Origin: Alkalinema sp. CACIAM 70d
Lineage (GTDB): Bacteria > Cyanobacteriota > Cyanobacteriia > Leptolyngbyales > Leptolyngbyaceae
Length of the DNA stretch: 58,801 nt
Assembly: GCA_002148405.1 (NCBI GenBank)
Contig: MUGG01000108.1
Span: 1-58,801 of the forward strand
Direction of reading: 5' to 3'
A model generated the notes under the pieces. It had not been told where the DNA came from. It made no database searches and saw only the letters and a list, made by a program, of their open reading frames with translations. How positions within the stretch are numbered: position 1 is the first letter of the stretch; every line of letters begins with the position of its first letter. Made by a program: the position numbers and the translations under genes. Positions 1 through 7,465 of the stretch are shown here, piece by piece.

Positions 1-201
1 GTTCAAAAGCCGATCGAGTACGCAGCGCGAGGCATTCCCGAGTATTGGATTATCGATCCGGAGCGGGCTGTGGTTTTAATTGGCCTCTTGCAGGAGGGTA
101 GCTACCAGTTTCAGGCGTTTAGGGGTGGCGAGGCGATCGTTTCCCCCACATTTCCAGCGCTGAACTTAACGGCTAGCCAAATCCTGAAGGCCGGTCGTTG
201 A
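1..201 (+). CDS. Uma2-family (DUF820) endonuclease-like protein, C-terminal fragment
   Basis: The reading frame is open from base 1 to a TGA at 199-201, so only the last 66 residues are present. They contain the block KPIEYAARGIPEYWIIDPER, the conserved end of Uma2/DUF820 proteins, which have a PD-(D/E)XK nuclease-like fold and are strongly expanded in cyanobacteria. Their cellular role is mostly unproven. The start and the main catalytic Asp/Glu lie outside the window. The stop codon lies inside an 11-bp triple repeat (194-226). Confidence 0.8.
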   Translation, partial: VQKPIEYAARGIPEYWIIDPERAVVLIGLLQEGSYQFQAFRGGEAIVSPTFPALNLTASQILKAGR

Positions 202-226
202 ACCGTCGTTAAACCGTCGTTAAATC
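194..226. repeat. 11-bp unit repeated three times
   Basis: Units GTCGTTGAACC, GTCGTTAAACC and GTCGTTAAATC follow each other without gaps and differ at one base each. The first unit contains the stop codon of the Uma2 gene. One of many short tandem duplications in this window's spacers. Confidence 0.9.
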
Positions 227-292
227 GATGGGAGCCGATCGCAGGCGACTGATTTTTTGCTTACCTTCCTTCTTACCCGATCGGCCTGAGCC

Positions 293-1957
293 ATGAGCCT
301 TGATGTCTTGATTATTCAGCTAGTGGCCTTTTCCTGCCTAGTGATTATTGCGCGGGCTGGACGACGGCAAAGTTGGGCCTGGATTGCTTTGGCGATCCTC
401 GTGGTGCTGGCGATCGGGCTGCTGCTCCAGGCTCCGTGGACGGCAGCGGTGAGCGGTACCCTGTGGGTACTGGCCATTGTGATCCCAGGACAGGGGCTGC
501 GCTATTTCAATAGGTTGCGCTTGCAGGAGCAATATCAACAGGCACGCAACTGGGCCAGGGTACTGCGCTGGTTGCACCCATTGGACGGGTGGTGGCAGTT
601 CCCGGCCATTATGCAGGCCCAAGCCTCGGCCCAGGCGGGCGATCGGGATTCGGCGCTGGCCTTGCTGAAACGCTATCAAACCGATTTCACCCCTACGGGC
701 CGCTGGGTCACTACGATCGTCTATCAACTAGAAGGCCGCTGGGCCGATGCGTTGACTTGGGCCACTCGCTGCCTCCCGGAACGACAACTCTTGCAGGAAA
801 CAGGTGTTTTATTGCTGTATCTGCGGGCCTTGGGGGAAACGGGGGATTTAAATCAACTGGTGCGACTAGTCGATCGCTGTGCCCAACAACGCCAACGTCT
901 TGGAAGCCCCCTAGCCCTGGATTTTGGCAGACTCTACGCCTTTGCCTTCGCAGGACAACCGGAACCCGTTGCCCACCTGTTCAAGACATCGTTAAAGGCT
1001 TGTAGTCCACAGATTCAACAATTTTGGCAGGCCACAGCAGCCTGGTTCGCCGGGAATCCGTCCGTAGCCCAACCCCTTTTTCAGGCCTTGCAAGGGCGAT
1101 CGGATCGGCGATCGGACATTAGCTTGCAACAAGCCATTGCAACCCGGCTCAACCTACCCTATCGCTCCCCGCAACGCACCCTGACCTTAGCCTCCTACGA
1201 AGTCCTGAATCGCCTGCGCCAAGAGCTAAACCAAGACGAGAAATACAATCTCCGCCAAGTTGTCGCGTTTCAACAAGCGCCCGTTACCTATACGCTAGTG
1301 GGTCTTAATGTCCTGATCTACGGGTTGCCGATGCTGCTGGCGTTGCTCTGGGACTTGGAACGGGATTTATCCCGTTGGCTCGATCGAGTTCAAGATCCTA
1401 GCTTGTTCCCTTGGGTGTTTCAACCCGTTTGGATGATTTATCGATCGGGGGTGATGGTGCCGGAATTGGTACAACAAGGCGAATGGTGGCGACTGCTGAC
1501 CGCGACGTTTTTGCATATTGACCTGCTGCACCTCGGAATGAACATGCTGGGGCTGTGGTTTGTGGGAACGTTTGTGGAAGCTCGCCTGTCGTCGTGGAAA
1601 TTTTTGGCGGCTTATTTAACGTGCGGTGTGGGATCCATGGCGATCGTGGCCTGGGGCGCGATTCTCTCAGGAGAGGCGGATATTTCAGCCCTAGGCGCGT
1701 CGGGGGCCATTATGGGGGTTTTAGGCATGATGGGCATGATTTTTCTGCAGGGCTGGCGACAGAACCGGGAAGCGATCGCGGTTCGCTGGCTGAGAACCTT
1801 TGGGGTCATTATTGCCCTCCAGACGGTCTTTGATGCCCTCAATCCTCGGGTGAGTTTGCTCGGTCATCTGTCGGGGCTGATTTTAGGCTTTGGTGTGGGA
1901 TGGATTCTCTTTCGACGGCCTAGCGTTTCTTCGTCAGGTCGTAGCCCCTTTCTGTAA
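293..1957 (+). CDS. Rhomboid-family intramembrane serine protease with long N-terminal extension
   Basis: The C-terminal 200 residues form a rhomboid domain with several membrane helices. It has the GEWWRLLTATFLH entry motif, the catalytic serine in GASG (S470) and the partner histidine in GHLSG (H525), so the Ser-His dyad is intact. Rhomboids cut transmembrane substrates within the bilayer. The first 80 residues hold about three hydrophobic helices. Residues 85-270 look like a TPR-type helical solenoid (paired residues such as QAGDRDSALALL), absent from the ~200-residue core rhomboids and possibly a substrate adaptor. The ATG at 293 is the natural start. No operon partner: the next gene is convergent. 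Confidence 0.88.
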   Translation: MSLDVLIIQLVAFSCLVIIARAGRRQSWAWIALAILVVLAIGLLLQAPWTAAVSGTLWVLAIVIPGQGLRYFNRLRLQEQYQQARNWARVLRWLHPLDGWWQFPAIMQAQASAQAGDRDSALALLKRYQTDFTPTGRWVTTIVYQLEGRWADALTWATRCLPERQLLQETGVLLLYLRALGETGDLNQLVRLVDRCAQQRQRLGSPLALDFGRLYAFAFAGQPEPVAHLFKTSLKACSPQIQQFWQATAAWFAGNPSVAQPLFQALQGRSDRRSDISLQQAIATRLNLPYRSPQRTLTLASYEVLNRLRQELNQDEKYNLRQVVAFQQAPVTYTLVGLNVLIYGLPMLLALLWDLERDLSRWLDRVQDPSLFPWVFQPVWMIYRSGVMVPELVQQGEWWRLLTATFLHIDLLHLGMNMLGLWFVGTFVEARLSSWKFLAAYLTCGVGSMAIVAWGAILSGEADISALGASGAIMGVLGMMGMIFLQGWRQNREAIAVRWLRTFGVIIALQTVFDALNPRVSLLGHLSGLILGFGVGWILFRRPSVSSSGRSPFL

Positions 1958-2027
1958 TTGAACGATCGTCAAAGCTCCTGGCCTAGAGGGATGAACTCAC
2001 CCACAGGAGAGACGTTTCCCCATCCTG

Positions 2028-2879
2028 CTATGACGGGAATGGTTTCACTGCAATTCTTGCCGTATAGTCCACGCGATTGAGTAGCAGGGGAATTTTGTGC
2101 TCAGCTAGATATTCATCGGTGGCTCTTCGACTGCCTTGCCAATGGCCGTAGTCATCGATAATCAATACCCCACCCTCCACTAGGCGAGGAAACAAGTGAA
2201 TCAGTTCATGTTGAGTTGATTCGTACCAATCCGTATCGAGCCGAAGAATCGCAATCTTTTCCGGAGCCTGGACAGGAATGGTGTCTTCCACTTTGCCTTT
2301 GATCAGGTTGATCCGAGCCATGGGATAGCCTGTGCTGGCTAAATTCTGCTGCACTTGCTCGATCGAAGCGTAGCACCAATCCGAACTGTCCGCTGTTTTC
2401 TTCATTGCCTCAAACTCAGCCGCAGCGGAGTTTCCAGAATAATCAACATCCGCTTCTGTGGGCTGGGGCATGCCTTCATAGGTGTCAAACAGGTAGAGAT
2501 CACGATCGGTGTCCCCCAACCGCTGAAGGGTCTGTGCAACCGCCATCATGCTTCCCCCTTGCCACACCCCACATTCCACCATATCGCCAGGAATGCCTGC
2601 CCTCACAACGTACTCCACAGCTTGGATCAAAGCAAAGATGCGTTCAACGCTGGTCATGGTGTACGGCTGCACCGATCGGATCACTGCAATGCTGGTCTCG
2701 TCAAAGTCAGCGGGAAAACTCGGTCGATCGGGAGAATCTGCACACTGAGTAGCCTCTTCTGATGGGTTTTGGTCGCGGTGCACAGGAGACTGGTGGATGG
2801 CCAAGGATGCGTCCGGAGAGGGATAGCGGGTTACCTCAAAGCCTAAATTTCTGATCCATCGCTTGATTGTTTGTTTCAT
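2028..2879 (-). CDS. TylF/MycF-type class I SAM-dependent O-methyltransferase
   Basis: This is a 283-residue protein of the macrocin O-methyltransferase (TylF) family, which methylates sugar hydroxyls using S-adenosylmethionine and a divalent metal. The SAM motif is VECGVWQGGS (about residues 101-110), followed by YLFDTYEGMPQP. The metal-binding and base region is LRLDTDWYEST then LIIDDYGHW. I chose ATG 2879 because GGAAG lies eight bases upstream; the frame extends ten codons further to 2909. It diverges from the wzm gene at the left edge of a polysaccharide locus, so the likely substrate is a sugar of that polymer (inference). Confidence 0.85.
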   Translation of the reverse strand: MKQTIKRWIRNLGFEVTRYPSPDASLAIHQSPVHRDQNPSEEATQCADSPDRPSFPADFDETSIAVIRSVQPYTMTSVERIFALIQAVEYVVRAGIPGDMVECGVWQGGSMMAVAQTLQRLGDTDRDLYLFDTYEGMPQPTEADVDYSGNSAAAEFEAMKKTADSSDWCYASIEQVQQNLASTGYPMARINLIKGKVEDTIPVQAPEKIAILRLDTDWYESTQHELIHLFPRLVEGGVLIIDDYGHWQGSRRATDEYLAEHKIPLLLNRVDYTARIAVKPFPS

Positions 2880-3291
2880 AGTCTTATCTTCCTGTGACCA
2901 GTGACCCATCCAAACTCCCGAGATTTGGCAAATCTGGATTCAGCAAATAAATAGCGGAAATGCATTGAGCCGATTCCATTTTTATCCCAGCCTCTAACCA
3001 TACCCGAGAACCTTGAAAAATGTGCGAAAAAAGACTTAGCGGAGGTTGTGGGGGGAGGCGCTGAGAGCGCAGCGTCTTCGAAGCGTTAATTGCAATTAAG
3101 GGGGCAATCTGTTGAGGTGATCGTGAGAGTCCTTGCAGATAATTTCAGCACAGTTTGTTTTTTGATGAATCCACCGGAGATCTTCCTGCTGCAACTGCAG
3201 TTCACCCGGTCTTGGGGCCGCACAAAAGCTATTGTTCTTTGACGCGAGGTGTGATAACTATAGGGGGCAACTGCAAGCTAGGGACTGTTCA
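2880..3291. other. Divergent spacer between methyltransferase and wzm
   Basis: About 410 bases without a convincing gene. It contains a GC-rich hairpin segment (3051-3085: GCGCT-GAG-AGCGC, then the palindrome CTTCGAAG) and a perfect 14-base palindrome TTAATTGCAATTAA at 3086-3099 that could be an operator. Promoters for both divergent genes should lie here, but I see no clean -35/-10 pair. Confidence 0.5.
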
Positions 3292-4149
3292 GTGCTCAAA
3301 CCCGCCTACCTGTTTCGTCAAGTGACTCGCCGACTCCCCCTCTCATCGGGTCTTTGGGTCAAGACTGATTTACTGAAAGTATTGGTACAGCGGGAACTCA
3401 TTGCACGGTATAAAGGCTCCCTTCTCGGCAACTTTTGGACGCTCATTAACCAACTGACTCAGTTGCTGATCTACACCTATGTCTTCTCGATCGTCCTCAA
3501 GGTTAAGCTAGGCCAGCAGACAGATATTCATGGAGCGCTACAAGGCAGTAATTTGGGGTTTGCGCTGTGGTTGTTTGCTGGATTAATTTCCTGGAATGCC
3601 TTTGTCTCCGGCTTGATTCCCGCTACCACCTCCGTCGTGAATCAGCCTAATCTCGTTAAGAAAGTGGTCTTTCCCCTGACGCTCCTGCCCCTCGTCCCAA
3701 CCGTTGCTGCCTTTGTAGATAGCTCAATCGGACTGGTGGTGTTGATTGCTGTGTTAGGAATTTTTACTCAAACGATTCATGTAACGCTATTACTGCTGCC
3801 ACTCATCTGGATTCCTCAACTGATGCTCACCGCAGGTTTAGCCTATCTGACGGCTGGGTTGACCGTGTTTGTGCGAGACATTCCCCAAAGCATTGGCATT
3901 TTATTAAACTTTGCATTCTATTTGACGCCGATTATGTACCCGATCGACCTCATTCCCCAAGGATTCCAAAACTGGATTCGCTGGAATCCTTTTAGCGTTA
4001 TCGCTGAAATCTACCGCGATTTAGTGCTCTGGGGACAGGTGCAGCACTCTGCTGAATGGATCTACCTCTGGATTGTGGCTGCCGTGATCTTTGGGCTCGG
4101 ATCTTGGGTGTATCGTCGGCTGACTCCAGCTTTTGCCGATGTGCTGTAG
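3292..4149 (+). CDS. wzm: Wzm-type polysaccharide ABC exporter, permease
   Basis: An ABC-2 type permease with six predicted membrane helices that would move a finished lipid-linked glycan across the cytoplasmic membrane with the adjacent ATPase. Family hallmarks are the N-terminal VQRELIARYKGSLLGNFW block, just before the first helix, and the C-terminal NPFSVIAEIYRDLVLWGQ segment. The frame is open upstream to a TTG at 3232; I prefer GTG 3292, which gives 285 residues, near the family's usual length, with AGGGA eight bases upstream. It is paired with the wzt gene 130 bp downstream. The symbol describes the role; the glycan is unknown. Confidence 0.87.
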   Translation: MLKPAYLFRQVTRRLPLSSGLWVKTDLLKVLVQRELIARYKGSLLGNFWTLINQLTQLLIYTYVFSIVLKVKLGQQTDIHGALQGSNLGFALWLFAGLISWNAFVSGLIPATTSVVNQPNLVKKVVFPLTLLPLVPTVAAFVDSSIGLVVLIAVLGIFTQTIHVTLLLLPLIWIPQLMLTAGLAYLTAGLTVFVRDIPQSIGILLNFAFYLTPIMYPIDLIPQGFQNWIRWNPFSVIAEIYRDLVLWGQVQHSAEWIYLWIVAAVIFGLGSWVYRRLTPAFADVL

Positions 4150-4249
4150 CAGCGTCTGTTGTTGCCTCCGTTTCCAGAAACCTTGTTGCCAAAGTATCGA
4201 GTCAGATGGCTGAGTCCTTGCTCCTGTCGATCGCTGCCTTGCCAGGTTT

Positions 4250-4277
4250 ATCGCTAGAAAGACATCGCTAGAAAGAC
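4250..4277. repeat. Exact 14-bp tandem duplication just upstream of wzt
   Basis: ATCGCTAGAAAGAC occurs twice head-to-tail and ends two bases before the wzt ATG at 4280. It occupies the place where a Shine-Dalgarno would sit, and no good one is visible. Confidence 0.93.
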
Positions 4278-4279
4278 AA

Positions 4280-5581
4280 ATGTCAGATATTGCAATTTCC
4301 CTCAATCAAGTCTCCAAGTGTTTTAAGCGCTACGCCCGTCCGGTCGATCGGCTCAAAGAACTCCTCCTACCCGGTAAACCCCGCGCCGAAGAATTTTGGG
4401 CGCTGCGGGATATTAGCTTAGAGATCCCCAAAGGAGAAACCTTCGGCCTCGTTGGACAAAATGGTTCCGGCAAAAGCACGCTCCTCCAAATCATTGCAGG
4501 GACGCTCCAGCCCAGCAGCGGCGAAGTCATTACCCATGGTCGCATCTCTGCCCTGCTCGAACTGGGCAGTGGGTTTAATCCAGAATTCACAGGGCGGCAA
4601 AATGTCTTCTTCAACGGACGTATCCTGGGGCTGAGCCAAGCGGAAATCGAGGCGCGCTTTGATGATATTGCCGCGTTTGCTGACATTGGTGACTTTCTCG
4701 ATCAGCCGGTTAAAACCTATTCCAGTGGGATGTTTGTTCGCTTAGCCTTTGCCGTTGCGATCAATGTCAGCCCCGATATTTTAATTGTGGATGAGGCACT
4801 GGCTGTTGGCGACATCTTCTTCCAGGCCAAGTGTTTTCGGCGGATTGAGGCCCTCCAGGATCGGGGCGTGACGATTTTATTCGTCTCCCACGATCTGGGC
4901 TCGGTTCAAAATCTTTGCAAAGAGGGGATTTTACTGCACCATGGCCAAATCCTCTGTCGGGACGAACCCAGCGTTATTTCCAGCGAATATTACAAGCTGT
5001 TTCGGGTCGAGCACGAGAAACTGCACTCCTCTCAAACCGATTACACTGCTACCCATCTCCCATTGGTTCGAGAGGGGTTGATCGAAGTGACCTACGATCA
5101 ACGCATTAGTAACGGCAAAGCCACGATCGAGCAAGTATACGTCACAGCCCTCAACGATCGCCCCCAAAAGACATTTCAAGTCGGAGAAACGGTCAAAGTC
5201 ACGCTGGTTACCCGCTTTCATGAAGACTGCGAAAAGGTTTCGTCTTGTGTTGGGCTCCGCGATCGCTTTGGCCAGAGCCTCGTGGGCAAACACACCTGGT
5301 ATGACCATCCTGGCCTCATTCCCAAGGTGAAGGGAGGCGAGGTTGTAGAATTTGAATTTACGATGCAGCTGGATCTTCACCACGGAGAGTATCTCGCTAT
5401 TATTGCCGTTGCCTCGCAGCGCAGTGAAGCCGACTACGATTCCCTCGATATCATTCAAGATGCCTTTGTCATCACTGTTGCTGGCGAAAATCGTCATTGG
5501 GGAATGGCTAAGATTGCTGGTTCTGTCAACATCTACCACCACGGTCAACCCTTAGAAGTGGCAGAAACGGCTGCGCTCTAG
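4280..5581 (+). CDS. wzt: Wzt-type polysaccharide ABC exporter, ATPase with C-terminal glycan-binding domain
   Basis: The 433-residue ATPase partner of the upstream permease. Residues 1-245 are the nucleotide-binding domain: Walker A GQNGSGKST (K65), signature YSSGMFVRLAFA, Walker B ILIVDEALAVGD and switch histidine in LFVSHD. Residues ~265-425 form a Wzt_C-like beta-sandwich, including FQVGETVKVTLVTRF and GEVVEFEFTMQLDLHHGEY. In E. coli O9a and relatives this domain reads the modified non-reducing end of the O-chain before export. Its presence implies a capped chain, and the methyltransferases nearby are candidate cap enzymes (inference). No strong Shine-Dalgarno is visible. Confidence 0.9.
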   Translation: MSDIAISLNQVSKCFKRYARPVDRLKELLLPGKPRAEEFWALRDISLEIPKGETFGLVGQNGSGKSTLLQIIAGTLQPSSGEVITHGRISALLELGSGFNPEFTGRQNVFFNGRILGLSQAEIEARFDDIAAFADIGDFLDQPVKTYSSGMFVRLAFAVAINVSPDILIVDEALAVGDIFFQAKCFRRIEALQDRGVTILFVSHDLGSVQNLCKEGILLHHGQILCRDEPSVISSEYYKLFRVEHEKLHSSQTDYTATHLPLVREGLIEVTYDQRISNGKATIEQVYVTALNDRPQKTFQVGETVKVTLVTRFHEDCEKVSSCVGLRDRFGQSLVGKHTWYDHPGLIPKVKGGEVVEFEFTMQLDLHHGEYLAIIAVASQRSEADYDSLDIIQDAFVITVAGENRHWGMAKIAGSVNIYHHGQPLEVAETAAL

Positions 5582-5726
5582 ATCCCTCACGCCCCAACTG
5601 CAACCAAGCTGCAAATTTTGTGAGAAGATACGATGCGCTGAGGCTTGTGCAGTGTTCTTGCCTGACCTCATCCCTCCGAAAACTCAAGCTTCTGCAGCAA
5701 CGTTCTTTTCCAACACCAGAGAAACT

Positions 5727-7160
5727 ATGGCTGTTACCACCTCCCAGTCCCCCTTTGCCCGCCCAAAAAACTGGCTGATTCGTAAGCTCGATCGCTGGGC
5801 TGCCCGTTGGGTGCTGCGTGCCATGGTTGAAAAAACCGAAAACATGATGTCCGTACGCTGGTTGGGGCGTCAGATTTGGCAATGTCCGGTGGATGCTTGG
5901 GTTGTGCAGGAAGTCATCAGCGAACTCAAGCCTGACCTGATCATTGAAACGGGAACCTTCCTAGGGGGATCTGCCTACTACTACGGCTGTATCTGCGACA
6001 TGCTTGGCCATGGCCATGTGGTCAGCGTTGATATTGCGCCTAAGGGGATTCAACCCCATCCCCGTGTTACCTACATTTCTGGGTCATCCGTCGCCCCAGA
6101 GATTGTCAATCAGGTGGCTGATTTAGCCCGTAGCCTGCAAGCCAAGCAAATCCTCGTCATCCTTGACTCTGATCACAGTGCGGGGCACGTTTTGCAGGAA
6201 ATGGAGATCTATTCGGCTTTTGTCCCCATGGGGGGCTACATGATGGTGCAGGACGCCTGCATTGATGAATACGAGGTCTTTAAGGTCGATCGACCCGGCC
6301 CCGGTGTTGCCATTCAGAAGTTTCTGGCGGAGCGATCGGATTTGGTGCTCGATCGTGAGTTAGAAAACCGATACGTGGTGACCTTCCATCCCCAAGGCTG
6401 GCTCAAGCGGGTGGCTCCCGATCCTAAGCCGATCGATCTAACCCCCCCTACTGAACTGACTTCAGTTGCTGCTCCCAAGCCCAATGTGCCGGACATCTAC
6501 CAGCATGTCAATTTTCAGCTACCAACCCACCGTCTGAGTGAGATTTTTCCGGGGATCGAAGGGGTGTCCGTACGATCGATCGCTTCCCAAATTCAGCGCA
6601 AAGACGATTGGCCTCTGCCCGTCGTAGAACTCCTCACTTTAGGCGCGATCTGTCAGCATCTCCAGCCCAAGCGGATTTTTGAAATTGGCACCTATCGGGG
6701 AGCCAGCACAGTCATGATGGGACTCAATACGCCGGAGGAGGCGGAGATCTTCACCCTGGATCTTCTCCCTGAGACCCAAGCGACCCACCAGCATGGTTTG
6801 GGGGTTGGACTGCCTCAGTTTCCTGTGGGTGAGCAATTTCAGCACAATCCTACGGTATCTCCGAAGATTACTCAGCTCTATGGTGATTCCCGCGAATTTG
6901 ACTTCAGTCCCTACTATGGCACGATCGATCTGGTGGTGATTGATGCTGATCACACCTATGAGTTTGTTAAGTCAGACACAATGCAAGCGCTGAAGCTACT
7001 CCGTCCCGGTGGTGTAATCCTTTGGGATGATTATCTCTGGATCCAGAAATATCCTGAATGTGCTGGTGTAACGCGCTGCTTGGATGAACTCCGGCAGGAA
7101 ATCGACTGTGTGCAAATTGCAGAAACTCGCCTAGCGATTTATGAGAGTCCTCGATCTTGA
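5727..7160 (+). CDS. Two-domain methyltransferase: CmcI-type fused to a Methyltransf_24-type domain
   Basis: A 477-residue protein with two SAM-type Rossmann units. The first (about 40-240) matches the cephalosporin hydroxylase/CmcI family: LIIETGTFLGGSAYYYG, VVSVDI, ILDSDHSAGHVLQEME, MVQDACID. The second (about 300-475) has its own motif I, IFEIGTYRGASTVMMG, then VVIDADHTYEFVKSD and LRPGGVILWDDYLW. CmcI proteins are annotated as hydroxylases but fold as methyltransferases; in surface-glycan loci they are presumed sugar O-methyltransferases. The frame is open to GTG 5652, but ATG 5727 fits the family start (MAVTTSQSPF). A proline-rich linker joins the halves. Confidence 0.8.
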   Translation: MAVTTSQSPFARPKNWLIRKLDRWAARWVLRAMVEKTENMMSVRWLGRQIWQCPVDAWVVQEVISELKPDLIIETGTFLGGSAYYYGCICDMLGHGHVVSVDIAPKGIQPHPRVTYISGSSVAPEIVNQVADLARSLQAKQILVILDSDHSAGHVLQEMEIYSAFVPMGGYMMVQDACIDEYEVFKVDRPGPGVAIQKFLAERSDLVLDRELENRYVVTFHPQGWLKRVAPDPKPIDLTPPTELTSVAAPKPNVPDIYQHVNFQLPTHRLSEIFPGIEGVSVRSIASQIQRKDDWPLPVVELLTLGAICQHLQPKRIFEIGTYRGASTVMMGLNTPEEAEIFTLDLLPETQATHQHGLGVGLPQFPVGEQFQHNPTVSPKITQLYGDSREFDFSPYYGTIDLVVIDADHTYEFVKSDTMQALKLLRPGGVILWDDYLWIQKYPECAGVTRCLDELRQEIDCVQIAETRLAIYESPRS

Positions 7161-7224
7161 ATCCCAGCCATCGCCCCGTTGCGGGTGTTGGACTGAACTT
7201 GACTGAGCAAGCAATCCTGACAGT

Positions 7225-7252
7225 CAATATGCGTGAAACAATATGCGTGAAA
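7225..7252. repeat. Exact 14-bp tandem duplication
   Basis: CAATATGCGTGAAA occurs twice in direct succession in the spacer between the fused methyltransferase and glycosyltransferase genes. Confidence 0.95.
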
Positions 7253-7316
7253 ATGCTCCAGGCATTCCAGCCATTGGGTGTGCGAATGGGGAGGCTGGAC
7301 TGCGATGATTGGTGCT

Positions 7317-7356
7317 GCTAAGTGCATGGGGACGCTAAGTGCATTGGGACGCTAAT
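7317..7356. repeat. 17-bp tandem duplication with partial third copy
   Basis: GCTAAGTGCATGGGGAC (7317-7333) is followed by GCTAAGTGCATTGGGAC (7334-7350) and a truncated GCTAAT. This and the 14-bp duplication at 7225 are the main content of the 305-base spacer 7161-7465, where I see no gene. Confidence 0.92.
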
Positions 7357-7465
7357 GTTCAGGATGCTAGATGTATGGGGATGTGGAATAAACAAATGCA
7401 CAGGATGCAGATTGACTGAGGGTTGACCGTCTACATTATTTTTCTTGTCCTGATCTGTGAAGTCT

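Noticed and set aside
589..1005. 138-codon second frame inside the rhomboid gene
   Set aside because: Same-strand shadow in a G/C-rich region with low-complexity Gly/Arg/Pro composition.
1958..2027. Bidirectional terminator between rhomboid and methyltransferase genes
   Set aside because: CTCCTG and CAGGAG could pair over six bases, but the loop is long and there is no T-run on either strand.
4931..5548. 205-codon antisense open frame over wzt
   Set aside because: It lies wholly opposite a well-recognised ATPase gene, has no recognisable motif or start signal, and reflects codon-bias shadowing.
7139..7327. 62-codon minus-strand frame in the methyltransferase-glycosyltransferase spacer
   Set aside because: It overlaps the methyltransferase end and a 14-bp tandem duplication; His/Cys-rich composition but no motif or start signal.
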